Positions 5,998-12,809 of a DNA stretch of 22,416 bases are shown one piece after another. The position numbers and the translations under genes were made by a program. The number at the start of each line of letters is the position of its first letter. The stretch's first letter is position 1. Under the pieces are notes generated by a model that was not told the origin of the DNA, searched no databases, and worked only from the letters and a program-made list of their open reading frames with translations. This stretch comes from Acidobacteriota bacterium (GTDB lineage Bacteria > Acidobacteriota > Blastocatellia > Pyrinomonadales > Pyrinomonadaceae), in assembly GCA_024640445.1 (NCBI GenBank), contig JAHEEZ010000024.1, forward strand, positions 1 through 22,416, written 5' to 3'.

Positions 5998-7956
5998 ATG
6001 AAAAGATTTACAGGTATGGTTGTTCTCGGCGCGATCTGCGCCATCACCTTGTTTGCGCAGGCGACTCCGGTCATTCGCCGCCAGCCGTTTCTCTCCGGTC
6101 TCAGCTCGCCGCTCTTTCTGACCCACGCAAAAGACGGCTCAAAGAGGATCTTTGTAGTGCAGCAGCGCGGGCTGATCAAGGTGGTCCAGCCGGGGTCGAA
6201 CACCGCAACGGATTTCATCAACCTCGCGGCGAAAGTTAGCCAGAGTGGATCCGAGCGTGGTCTTCTGGGCTTGGCCTTTCACCCGCAATTCGCCCAAAAC
6301 AGCTACTTCTTCGTCAATTACACACGTACGAGCGACGGAGCTACGGTGATCGAAAGATACAAGGCGATCAACAATAACTCGACCGGTGATCCAAACAGCG
6401 GGGTCGTTGTACTCACGATCCCGCAGCCGTTCTCAAATCACAACGGCGGAATGATCGAGTTTGGGTCCGATGGGAACCTTTACATAGGGATGGGCGACGG
6501 CGGATCCGCAAATGATCCTAATAACAACGCCCAGAACATAAACAGCCTTCTCGGCAAGATGCTCAGGATCACGCCGGACGTTTCTGTCGCAAATCCAAAT
6601 CCCGCGTATACGAATCCTCCTGACAATCCCTACGTGGGGGTCGCGGGCGCGGACGAGATATTCGCGCTTGGACTCAGGAACCCTTTTCGCTGGTCTTTCG
6701 ACCGGGGCGGCACAAATCAGCTTTGGGCGGCTGACGTGGGACAGAATGCGATCGAAGAGGTCGACATTATCACGATCGGAGGTAACTTCGGATGGCGTGT
6801 CTACGAAGGCACCAGCTGCACGAACAACGATCCGAGCCTGTGCGTTGCCTCGAACTATCTTCCGCCTGTTTTCCAATATACGCACGCAGCGGGAAGGTGC
6901 GCGATCACCGGCGGTTACGTTTACCGCGGCACGCTCGGTACCTTTACCGACGGAAACTATCTCTACGGAGACTACTGTACCGGCGAATACTGGCGGTGGG
7001 ATGGCGTAAGCCAGATACCGATGGAGAACACGCCCCTCAACATCTCGTCATTCGGCGAGGACGAAGACGGTGAATTGTATGTCGTCGGTCTCGGAGGGCA
7101 GGTTGAGAAATTCGTGCGAGCGAGCGCTTCTGCAGATTTCGATGGCGATGCAAAAACGGACCGCAGTTTGTACCGGCCGTCCAGCGGTGAGTGGTATGTC
7201 AGGCGAAGCAGTGACGGAGGTCTGGCGGGATTACAGTTCGGTCTTGCGGAAGATGTGCCGGCGACGGAGGATTTTGACGGAGACCACAGAGCTGACGTTG
7301 CGGTATTCCGTCCTTCGAACGGATTTTGGTACTACTTGCGGAGCACGGATGGAACCGTCGGATATGTCCAGTTCGGCGCCAACGGTGACATACCCGCTGC
7401 GGGTGACTATGATGGCGACGCCAAATCTGAGTTCGCCGTCTTCAGGCCTTCAAATGGCGTATGGTATTTCCTCCACTCTTCCGATCTCTCGTTTTCAGCG
7501 GTCCAGTTCGGGTCTTCCGGCGATGTCCCGGTCGCGAGTGATTATGACGGTGACGGAAGATATGACGTCGCGGTCTGGAGGCCCTCTGAGGGCATATGGT
7601 ACAGGCTGAATAGCTCCGATCAGGCCTTTTCGGCGATACAGTTCGGGCTTGCCTCAGACATTCCCTCGGAAGGTGATTTTGACGGCGACGGGAAGAGCGA
7701 CCAGGCCGTGTTCAGACCCTCAAACGGATTTTGGTACATCCTCAGGAGTTCGAATGGTTCCGCGCAATTCGCGCAATGGGGTTCTGCCGGAGATGTGCCT
7801 GTAACCGGCGATTATGACGGGGACGGCAGGGATGACATCTCCGTTTGGCGTCCTTCGGACGGCACCTGGTACGTCTTGAATTCCGGCGGCGGGATCTCTA
7901 CCTCGCAGTTCGGGCAGAGCGGGGATCTACCGATCCCCGCGTATGATTCTCCGTAG
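5998..7956 (+). CDS. Secreted PQQ-dependent sugar dehydrogenase with six C-terminal FG-GAP-like repeats
   Basis: 652 residues. Residues 1-21 are a signal peptide. Residues ~28-373 are a glucose/sorbosone dehydrogenase (PF07995, YliI/Asd-like) beta-propeller: GSERGLLGLAFHPQF (84-98), NHNGGMIEFGSDGNLYIGMGD (148-168; quoted in part), FALGLRNPFRWSFD (222-235), DVGQNAIEEVDII (246-258), GGNFGW (261-266) and GDYCTGEYWRWDG. This family oxidises sugars or other alcohols in the periplasm with PQQ, often Ca-dependent. Residues 380-649 are six tandem repeats of exactly 45 residues, each starting D[FY]DGD and followed by [VL][FWY]RPS.G.WY, an FG-GAP/VCBS-like module with probable Ca-binding DxDGD loops. 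The Shine-Dalgarno AGAGGTGA ends 6 bases before the ATG. PQQ synthesis genes are not in the window. Confidence 0.92.
   Translation: MKRFTGMVVLGAICAITLFAQATPVIRRQPFLSGLSSPLFLTHAKDGSKRIFVVQQRGLIKVVQPGSNTATDFINLAAKVSQSGSERGLLGLAFHPQFAQNSYFFVNYTRTSDGATVIERYKAINNNSTGDPNSGVVVLTIPQPFSNHNGGMIEFGSDGNLYIGMGDGGSANDPNNNAQNINSLLGKMLRITPDVSVANPNPAYTNPPDNPYVGVAGADEIFALGLRNPFRWSFDRGGTNQLWAADVGQNAIEEVDIITIGGNFGWRVYEGTSCTNNDPSLCVASNYLPPVFQYTHAAGRCAITGGYVYRGTLGTFTDGNYLYGDYCTGEYWRWDGVSQIPMENTPLNISSFGEDEDGELYVVGLGGQVEKFVRASASADFDGDAKTDRSLYRPSSGEWYVRRSSDGGLAGLQFGLAEDVPATEDFDGDHRADVAVFRPSNGFWYYLRSTDGTVGYVQFGANGDIPAAGDYDGDAKSEFAVFRPSNGVWYFLHSSDLSFSAVQFGSSGDVPVASDYDGDGRYDVAVWRPSEGIWYRLNSSDQAFSAIQFGLASDIPSEGDFDGDGKSDQAVFRPSNGFWYILRSSNGSAQFAQWGSAGDVPVTGDYDGDGRDDISVWRPSDGTWYVLNSGGGISTSQFGQSGDLPIPAYDSP
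7135..7944 (+). repeat. Six in-frame 135-bp repeats (45-residue FG-GAP-like units)
   Basis: The aspartates opening each DxDGD loop fall at residues 380, 425, 470, 515, 560 and 605, giving a perfect 45-codon period and 810 bases with no insertion or deletion. The units differ clearly in codons, so this is old protein-level repetition rather than recent DNA duplication. Confidence 0.9.
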
Positions 7957-7966
7957 TTTTGCGGAG
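7921..7966. terminator. Two hairpins between convergent genes, possible bidirectional terminator
   Basis: GGGGATC-TACC-GATCCCC (7921-7938) lies within the last codons of the dehydrogenase, followed by CTCCG-8 bases-CGGAG (7949-7966) across its stop. Neither has a proper T-run, so intrinsic termination is uncertain; the convergent position is the main argument. Confidence 0.3.
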
Positions 7967-7968
7967 GG

Positions 7969-8697
7969 TCAGAAATAGACTGTCCTCGAAAAAGTGAAGA
8001 CCGACACTTCCGCCGCGCCTGCTTTCTTGAGGACGTCGGCACAAGCGGAAGCGGTCGATCCGGTTGTGTAGACATCATCAACCAGCACGATTCTCTCGGA
8101 TGCGGCCTTTCTGGGCTTTCTTACCTTGAATGCCGCTTTCACACTTGCCACCCTGGCCTTCTTGTCCATCCCCGCCCGGTGCATGGCAAAGTGGCGCTCC
8201 CGGTCAAGCACATCAACCGCAATGGGAATGCCCGAATGCCTCGCCAGCTGGCGCGCAAGGATCTCCGCCTGGTTAAAGCCGCGTTCGATATTGCGCTTTC
8301 TCGAAAGAGGCACGGGGATCAGCATCGTGTGGGCGTGAAATCCCGAGTTGTCGAATCTCGAACAGATCAGTTCTCTGGCTCGCGGTGCAAGATACGGCTC
8401 CGCTTTCATCTGAAGAACCGAGGCCCTTGCGGCGTGATGGTAAAGAGCCGCGTAAACTGCGCGGTCGTAGCTGTCTTTGGTGCAGCGTCCGCAATATGTT
8501 TCGTGTTCCGAGGGTTTGTCACTGAGCAGCAGACCGCATTTTGAGCAGGCCGATTCATTGCCGGTCACGATTCGAGTCCGGGTCCAGCAGATCGAGCAGG
8601 CGGATCCGTCCCGCCATGATTCGACACTTCCGCCGCACACCGCGCAGGCGGAAGGAAAGATGATCGATAGTATTGAATCGCGGAAAAGCCCGATCAT
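7969..8697 (-). CDS. comF: ComF family amidophosphoribosyltransferase-like protein
   Basis: 242 residues, normal for ComF. The N-terminal zinc-binding region has four CxxC pairs (C18/C21, C34/C37, C51/C54, C69/C72). The C-terminal phosphoribosyltransferase domain contains LIPVPLSRKRNIERGFNQAE (126-145), and the PRPP-binding loop IVLVDDVYTTGSTASAC (203-219) with the paired aspartates D207/D208. In naturally competent bacteria ComF takes part in import or processing of transforming DNA; in others its role is unclear. No Shine-Dalgarno is seen before the ATG. It is the last gene of the minus-strand cluster, 74 bases after the DksA/TraR-like gene, and converges on the sugar dehydrogenase. Confidence 0.93.
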   Translation of the reverse strand: MIGLFRDSILSIIFPSACAVCGGSVESWRDGSACSICWTRTRIVTGNESACSKCGLLLSDKPSEHETYCGRCTKDSYDRAVYAALYHHAARASVLQMKAEPYLAPRARELICSRFDNSGFHAHTMLIPVPLSRKRNIERGFNQAEILARQLARHSGIPIAVDVLDRERHFAMHRAGMDKKARVASVKAAFKVRKPRKAASERIVLVDDVYTTGSTASACADVLKKAGAAEVSVFTFSRTVYF

Positions 8698-8771
8698 TCT
8701 GTGAGGAGAAGATCAAGACCCAGGGGTCGTTCAAGTTATCTTTGCAGGAGAGAAGCGATTGCCGATACCGG

Positions 8772-9122
8772 CTAATCGTCCAAAAGGCCCTGCTCCAGGA
8801 GTTGCTGGCAGTCCAGGCAATAACGCGCCCACGGGACGGCGTTGAGCCTCTTCGGATTGATCTCGCTCTCGCAGTTCTGACACAGTCCGTACTCGTCGTC
8901 CTCGATCCGCTCAAGTGCTTCGTTGATCAGAAGCAGCTGTTTGGACTCGTTCTCTGAAACGGCCAGCATCACATTCTTCGAATAGTTGCGGACCGCCAGG
9001 TCCACCGGATCCGGTGTTTCGGCATCGTCAACAGAAAGATCGTTAGCGCTGAGTTTCGAGAGAAGGTTCTCGCGTTCCTGGATAAGTTTCTCTGTGATTT
9101 CCTTAAGAGTCGATTTGTTCAT
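8772..9122 (-). CDS. TraR/DksA-type C4 zinc-finger protein
   Basis: 116 residues. The C-terminal zinc finger is intact: CQNC (C81, C84) and CLDC (C102, C105), with ERIEDDEYGLCQNCESEI and NPKRLNAVPWARYCLDCQ closely matching the DksA/TraR family. The N-terminal ~70 residues should form the coiled coil (EITEKLIQERENLLSKLS and SENESKQLLLINEALERIED). DksA proteins enter the RNA polymerase secondary channel; the short TraR-like members act on transcription with or without ppGpp. The acidic coil-tip residues cannot be placed with certainty here. Its ATG overlaps the rlmH stop (ATGA, 9119-9122), so the two are translationally coupled. Confidence 0.9.
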   Translation of the reverse strand: MNKSTLKEITEKLIQERENLLSKLSANDLSVDDAETPDPVDLAVRNYSKNVMLAVSENESKQLLLINEALERIEDDEYGLCQNCESEINPKRLNAVPWARYCLDCQQLLEQGLLDD

Positions 9123-9571
9123 TTCTGATATGGATATCCCTTGATTATCGTAAAAGATCGGTAAAGTTGTTCCAACAAGATCACGCGTGCCATCTCATGC
9201 GTGAATGTGAGAAACGACAAGGATAAACTAAAGTCCGCCTTTTCCACAACTCCGGATGACAATCCATCCGCACCCCCGATTATGAAGGTTATTTCTTTCA
9301 AACCGCGAACCTGCCACTCAGAGATCTTTGAGGCCATCTTACGAGACCCTATGGGCCGGCCTTTTACGTCGAGCGCGCAGACAAAGCTGCTTTGATTCAC
9401 CTTTTCGAGTATGCGTTCGCCTTCGGCGTCCACGCTCTCGTGAGCGGCCTTGTCCTTGATCTCGGTCACGGAGAACTTCACAAAATGCGAAAGGCGCTGC
9501 AGGTATTCCTCCTGCAGCGCTAACCAGTTTCTGTTTTTGGTCTTTCCGACCCAGATGAAGTGGAATTTCAT
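9119..9571 (-). CDS. rlmH: 23S rRNA (pseudouridine1915-N3)-methyltransferase RlmH
   Basis: 150 residues, the normal length of this small SPOUT-class enzyme, which methylates pseudouridine 1915 in helix 69 of 23S rRNA using SAM. Family sequence is clear: MKFHFIWVGKTKN at the start, the SAM-binding knot with ITFIIGGADGLS (~93-104), and FTHEMARVILLEQLYRSFTI with a KGYPYQK C-terminus close to the usual G.pYH end; the common terminal histidine is replaced by glutamine (YQK). No Shine-Dalgarno is visible: a heptameric repeat array begins only 6 bases upstream of the ATG, so it must supply or disturb the ribosome-binding region. It overlaps the DksA/TraR-like gene by ATGA. Confidence 0.95.
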   Translation of the reverse strand: MKFHFIWVGKTKNRNWLALQEEYLQRLSHFVKFSVTEIKDKAAHESVDAEGERILEKVNQSSFVCALDVKGRPIGSRKMASKISEWQVRGLKEITFIIGGADGLSSGVVEKADFSLSLSFLTFTHEMARVILLEQLYRSFTIIKGYPYQK

Positions 9572-9577
9572 TCGGCT

Positions 9578-9668
9578 GGTGAATGGTAAATCGGGAATCG
9601 GGAATCGGGAATAGTGAATGGTGAATGGTGAATCGGAAACTGGGAATTGAAAATTGAAAATTGAGAAT
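9578..9668 (+). repeat. Heptameric tandem array, 13 units (consensus nGnGAAT)
   Basis: Thirteen consecutive 7-base units stay in exact register (GGTGAAT, CGGGAAT three times, AGTGAAT, TGGGAAT, TGAAAAT, TGAGAAT and others). It lies between rsfS and rlmH and ends 6 bases from the rlmH start codon. The type resembles cyanobacterial STRR heptamers. Confidence 0.85.
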
Positions 9669-9806
9669 TTGGAGTCGGCCGATCTTGCGAACCAACGGAA
9701 CGAAGATCAAAGTAGGGCGTCAAAATGACCTTTCAATTCGTACCGAGCTTCAACATACGACTCACAAAGCTTCATTTCAATGCCTGGAAAGTTAACAATG
9801 ATCCAG
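9669..9806. other. Unique 138-base core between two inverted heptamer arrays
   Basis: The stretch between the arrays has no recognisable gene. On the minus strand it contains a short open stretch (MKLCESYVEARYELKG, ending after ~22 residues at TGA) that does not match anything I know. It could be the body of the element flanked by the arrays or leftover intergenic DNA. Confidence 0.4.
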
Positions 9807-9869
9807 TTCCTCAATTCTCAACTATCAATTCACCATTCCCGATTCACTATTCACTATTCCAGATTCACC
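9807..9869 (-). repeat. Inverted heptameric array overlapping the rsfS stop codon
   Basis: Read on the minus strand, about nine 7-base units (GGTGAAT, CTGGAAT, AGTGAAT twice, CGGGAAT, GGTGAAT, then diverged units) run in register. It is in inverted orientation to 9578-9668, so the transcript can fold the two arrays against each other. Units 1-3 encode the last four RsfS residues and the TAG stop. Confidence 0.82.
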
Positions 9870-10282
9870 TTCTTAGCGTCGCGCCAAAGCCTTTCAAGAT
9901 CGTAAAAGCCTCTGGATTTCTCATTGAAGATGTGCACCACGAAGTCGCCGTAATCGAGAAGTACCCACTCGGCGCCGTTATAACCTTCAACGCGGATCGC
10001 CTTCACCTTCATCTGTTTCTTCAGCTGTTCGATGATCTCGTCGGCTATCGCCCTGACCTGTCGCTGGTTCGTTCCGCCCGTAATTATAAAGAACTCAGTG
10101 AAGCTGGTGATGCCGCGAAGGTCGAGTACAATGGTTTCCACCGCCTTCTTTTCATCGGCGCAGAGGAGCGCGAGCTTGACCTCTTCATCAAGTTCCGAAA
10201 AAGGAGTGGTCTCCGGTGAAACCGTTACGGTTTCGGAGACCACCTCACGTTTTAGCGATTTGTCTTTTACGATTTCTTCCAT
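9854..10282 (-). CDS. rsfS: Ribosomal silencing factor RsfS (iojap/YbeB family)
   Basis: 142 residues. RsfS binds ribosomal protein uL14 and blocks joining of the 30S and 50S subunits when nutrients are short. The family core is evident from about residue 42: ADEKKAVETIVLDLRGITSF, TEFFIITGGTNQRQVRAIAD (62-81), and VEGYNGAEWVLLDYGDFVVH followed by IFNEKSRGFYDLERLW. The N-terminal ~35 residues are an acidic, Thr/Ser-rich extension not seen in short homologues (~105-120 residues). The ATG at 10282 has only a weak GAG upstream. The C-terminal VNLE and the TAG stop are encoded by a heptamer array, so the original end of the gene may have been replaced. It follows nadD by 55 bases; that gap contains TTTCCC/GGGAAA (10304-10322) without a T-run. 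Confidence 0.94.
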   Translation of the reverse strand: MEEIVKDKSLKREVVSETVTVSPETTPFSELDEEVKLALLCADEKKAVETIVLDLRGITSFTEFFIITGGTNQRQVRAIADEIIEQLKKQMKVKAIRVEGYNGAEWVLLDYGDFVVHIFNEKSRGFYDLERLWRDAKKVNLE

Positions 10283-10337
10283 ATATTTCTCGCACAGATA
10301 TCATTTCCCATCCGGCGGGAAACATCAAGAGCGCCAG

Positions 10338-11042
10338 TCACCTGTATAGGCCGTATTTCTCGATAAACCTAGTCGCCGCTTCCGGCACCATCTTTTTCCA
10401 TCCGTCCATCCCTTCCCGGATCAGCTTCCTGATCGCCGTCGCGGAGACGTCTACATTTACGGAATCGGTAATGTAGATTCGAGGACGGTCATCTTCCTTC
10501 GCGCCCCTTCCGGCGCGTTGGGCAGCCACAGGTGCTGCCCCTACACCCTTCTCCCGGCTCACGTCTCCCGTCTGCTGTCTCAGATCAACTATCCGATCCT
10601 GTATTTCCTCATTCACGTGTTCGAACGTGATCTCGATCCCGGGTCGTGTGACAACAATGATGTTGACGATCGAGAGGACCTCTTCCCAGCGGCGCCAGGT
10701 CGTGATTTCCTGCCACGAATCCGCGCCGATGACGAAGAACAACTCTTCGTCCGGCATCCCGGAATTCAACTTTGAAAGTGTCTCGATCGAATACGGGTGT
10801 TCCGGATCGTCCAGTTCTATCGTTGAAACACGAAAATTGTGCTCGCTCTCTGTGACGAGCGAGAGCATCGCGAACCTCTGAAACGGTGACGCGGGTTTGT
10901 TCTCGCGTTTGTGCGGAGCGTGAAAAGCGGGAATGAATACGAATTCGTCCAGTTCGAACCCCGCCGTCAGCCGGCGCGCGATCTCAAGGTGCCCGAGGTG
11001 CACCGGATCGAAGCTGCCTCCGTAGAATGCGATCCTGCCCAT
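10338..11042 (-). CDS. nadD: Nicotinate-nucleotide adenylyltransferase NadD with a repeat-derived insertion
   Basis: 234 residues from the ATG at 11042. NadD adenylates NaMN to deamido-NAD in NAD synthesis. The nucleotidyltransferase signature GGSFDPVHLGH (8-18) is present, as are FIPAFHAPHK (36-45), DSWQEITTWRRWEEV (108-122) and the C-terminal ISSTxIR-like motif, here VDVSATAIRKLI (197-208). The usual length is ~190-215; the excess is a stretch at about residues 155-187 just before the RIYITDSVNVDVSATAIR strand, made of repeat DNA. Alternative ATGs at 11060 and 11063 overlap obgE, but GAGG lies 5 bases before 11042 and homology begins MGRIAFYGGS. The obgE stop is 7 bases upstream, consistent with coupled translation. 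Confidence 0.95.
   Translation of the reverse strand: MGRIAFYGGSFDPVHLGHLEIARRLTAGFELDEFVFIPAFHAPHKRENKPASPFQRFAMLSLVTESEHNFRVSTIELDDPEHPYSIETLSKLNSGMPDEELFFVIGADSWQEITTWRRWEEVLSIVNIIVVTRPGIEITFEHVNEEIQDRIVDLRQQTGDVSREKGVGAAPVAAQRAGRGAKEDDRPRIYITDSVNVDVSATAIRKLIREGMDGWKKMVPEAATRFIEKYGLYR
10482..10580. repeat. Repeat-derived 99-base insertion inside nadD
   Basis: On the minus strand it starts with six degenerate heptamers (10538-10579: GACAGCA, GACGGGA, GACGTGA, GCCGGGA, GAAGGGT, GTAGGGG), overlaps the hairpin GGGCAGC-7 bases-GCTGCCC (10520-10540), then has a second inverted repeat GCGCC-6 bases-GGCGC (10501-10516). It is in frame and adds an Ala/Gly/Arg-rich linker to NadD. Confidence 0.75.
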
Positions 11043-11049
11043 TGCGCCC

Positions 11050-12090
11050 TCAGATCTCATCATTTTCCGCTGTCGCTTCCTTCTCTCGCTCTTTCATCTC
11101 GTCAAGCATTTTCGACACGGCGAACACAAGTTCCTGCGTTCCCTCGCGCGTCACGGAAGAGATCTCGAAGAACCTCCTTCGGTCTTTCTTGGCCCTTTTC
11201 CTTAGCGCCTCAAGCCGTTCCGGATCGTCCAGCGCGTCCATCTTTGTCGCGACGACTGCCTGCGGCCTTTCAGAGAGGTCAACGTCATATTTCTCAAGCT
11301 CACGATTGATCGTCTCGTAATCCTCGACCGGGTCGCGGCCCGAAGCAGAGGATATATCGACGAGGTGAAGCAGAAGCTTGGTCCGCTCAACGTGTCTGAG
11401 AAAACGGTCGCCTAGCCCGGCACCTTCAGACGCGCCTTCAATGATCCCCGGTATGTCCGCGACGACGAACGTTTTGTACTCCGAGACGTTCACGACTCCC
11501 AGATTCGGCTCAAGAGTTGTGAACGGGTAGTCCGCGATCTTCGGCTTCGCCGCCGAAATTACCGAGATCAAAGTGGATTTTCCGGCATTCGGGAATCCAA
11601 GCAGGCCGACGTCCGCGATCAGTTTGAGTTCAAGCTGGAGTTCACTGTACTCGCCCTCGCCGCCGTCCTGATGATATCTCGGCGCCTGGTTCGTCGAACT
11701 CTTGAAATGAGTGTTGCCGAAACCGCCGCGGCCGCCTTCGGCAGCAAGAAACCTCTGACCGTCTTCAGTGAAATCGAAAAGGAAATCACCCGTTTCCGCG
11801 TCAAAGACCTGCGTCCCGACCGGGACCATCACCGTCACATCCTCGCCATCCTTGCCTGATTTCTGTGAGCCTTCCCCGTGCCGTCCCCTCTGGGCATTGT
11901 GTTCGGGGTTGTAGCGCAAATGAAGAAGAGTGTTGTAGCCCTCGCCCGCTTCCAGCCAAACGTCGCCGCCGCGACCGCCGTCACCGCCGGAGGGTCCGCC
12001 CCTGGCGACGAACTTCTCCCTTCGGAACGCGGTCACTCCGTTTCCGCCGTCTCCGGCGGTAACTCTTATTTTTACGCGGTCGATGAACAT
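11050..12090 (-). CDS. obgE: Obg family GTPase ObgE/CgtA
   Basis: 346 residues from the ATG at 12090. The N-terminal Obg fold with its Gly-rich loops spans ~1-158 (MFIDRVKIRVTAGDGGNG, then GGPSGGDGGRGGDVWL). The GTPase domain has G1 GFPNAGKST (165-173), switch I YPFTTLEPN (188-196), G3 DIPG (212-215), G4 as TKMD (282-285) in place of the common NKxD, and G5 SSVTREG. Obg proteins act in late 50S assembly and link GTP/ppGpp levels to growth. A TTG at 12117 is the only longer alternative but lies inside the terminator hairpin. There is no Shine-Dalgarno: the T-run of the terminator ends 6 bases before the start codon. The C-terminal extension after ~330 is short and acidic. Confidence 0.95.
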   Translation of the reverse strand: MFIDRVKIRVTAGDGGNGVTAFRREKFVARGGPSGGDGGRGGDVWLEAGEGYNTLLHLRYNPEHNAQRGRHGEGSQKSGKDGEDVTVMVPVGTQVFDAETGDFLFDFTEDGQRFLAAEGGRGGFGNTHFKSSTNQAPRYHQDGGEGEYSELQLELKLIADVGLLGFPNAGKSTLISVISAAKPKIADYPFTTLEPNLGVVNVSEYKTFVVADIPGIIEGASEGAGLGDRFLRHVERTKLLLHLVDISSASGRDPVEDYETINRELEKYDVDLSERPQAVVATKMDALDDPERLEALRKRAKKDRRRFFEISSVTREGTQELVFAVSKMLDEMKEREKEATAENDEI

Positions 12091-12096
12091 ATCAGC

Positions 12097-12138
12097 AAAA
12101 ACAAAAACGCCCGCCAATTTTACTCGGCGAGGGCGTTT
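12097..12138 (-). terminator. Intrinsic terminator between rpmA and obgE
   Basis: On the minus strand AAACGCCC and GCC pair with GGC and GGGCGTTT across a 10-base loop (2-base bulge), followed directly by TTTTTGTTTTT. This is a near-ideal intrinsic terminator. The T-run ends 6 bases before the obgE ATG, so any obgE transcript coming from rplU must read through it. Confidence 0.85.
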
Positions 12139-12179
12139 CCGAAAAGTCCCACGGTTTCTACCGCGGTTCTCAAAGTCAT

Positions 12180-12449
12180 TTACGCGGCGACGGCTTCCTC
12201 AGCATACACGCTGATGAACTTGCCGTGACGACCCTTGTCCTCAAACTTGACGACGCCGTCGATCAGCGAGAACAGGGTGTCGTCCTTTCCGCGGCCGACA
12301 TTGTTGCCGGGCTTCCACTTGGTTCCACGCTGGCGGGCAAGTATGTTGCCGCCACGAACCTTTTCACCGCCGAACTTCTTAATGCCGAGTCGTTTGCCTT
12401 CCGAATCTCTTCCGTTTCTGGACGATCCTACGCCTTTCTTATGAGCCAT
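12180..12449 (-). CDS. rpmA: 50S ribosomal protein bL27
   Basis: 89 residues, full length for bL27, beginning MAHKKGVGSSRNGRDSEGKR and continuing LGIKKFGGEKVRGGNILARQ RGTKWKPG, the canonical sequence of the family. The N-terminus of bL27 reaches toward the peptidyl transferase centre; here it begins directly with MAHKK, so there is no cleavable N-terminal extension of the Firmicutes (Prp-processed) type. A GGAG lies 9 bases before the ATG. It follows rplU by 15 bases and is followed by a strong terminator. Confidence 0.97.
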   Translation of the reverse strand: MAHKKGVGSSRNGRDSEGKRLGIKKFGGEKVRGGNILARQRGTKWKPGNNVGRGKDDTLFSLIDGVVKFEDKGRHGKFISVYAEEAVAA

Positions 12450-12464
12450 TTCTTAAATCTCCAA

Positions 12465-12755
12465 CTAGATCTTCTCGATCTTGATCTCGGTATAACCCTG
12501 ACGGTGTCCCTGTTTGCGCTTGTACTGTTTGCGGCGTTTCTTCTTGAAAACGATGATCTTTTCGCCGCGGCCGTGGCTGATGATCGTCGCCTTGATCGTA
12601 GCGGTATCGAGGCTCGCCTTCTTGCCGTCGCCCGTCATGAGGGCCTCAAGATCGACCTTGTCGCCCGCCTTGGCTTCGATCGAGGGTACGCGAAGGGTCT
12701 CGCCCGACTCCACGCTGAACTGTTTGCCGCCTGTTCTGATGATTGCAAAACTCAT
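12465..12755 (-). CDS. rplU: 50S ribosomal protein bL21
   Basis: 96 residues from the ATG at 12755 (MSFAIIRTGGKQFSVESGET), then VDLEALMTGDGKK and KKKRRKQYKRKQGHRQGYTE, with the basic KxKRRKxYxRKxGHRQ segment that identifies bL21. The open frame continues upstream to 12896, but this extension covers the promoter and has no homology. A GGAG lies 10 bases before the ATG. It is the first gene of the cluster and has its own strong promoter and a leader hairpin. Confidence 0.97.
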   Translation of the reverse strand: MSFAIIRTGGKQFSVESGETLRVPSIEAKAGDKVDLEALMTGDGKKASLDTATIKATIISHGRGEKIIVFKKKRRKQYKRKQGHRQGYTEIKIEKI

Positions 12756-12778
12756 TGGTATCTGTCTCCGTCGAGAAT

Positions 12779-12798
12779 GGCTGGAAATAAGTCCAACC
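12779..12798 (-). promoter_or_regulatory. Hairpin in the rplU leader RNA
   Basis: In the transcript GGTTGGA pairs with TCCAGCC across a 6-base loop (7 pairs, one G-U). It begins about 5 bases after the predicted transcription start and ends 23 bases before the rplU ATG. It could be a 5' stabiliser or an autoregulatory ribosomal-protein leader. Confidence 0.5.
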
Positions 12799-12809
12799 GA
12801 AAACTCAAA

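Noticed and set aside
9578..9668. Tandem array considered as a CRISPR
   Set aside because: Units are 7 bases and contiguous, with no spacers of 30-40 bases and no cas genes nearby.
9339..9710. Minus-strand open frame running through the repeat array into rlmH
   Set aside because: It is composed of repeat-encoded residues (FTIHHS-type) and the wrong frame of rlmH; no homology.
10304..10322. TTTCCC/GGGAAA hairpin between nadD and rsfS as a terminator
   Set aside because: Six base pairs with no T-run on the minus strand; insufficient for intrinsic termination.
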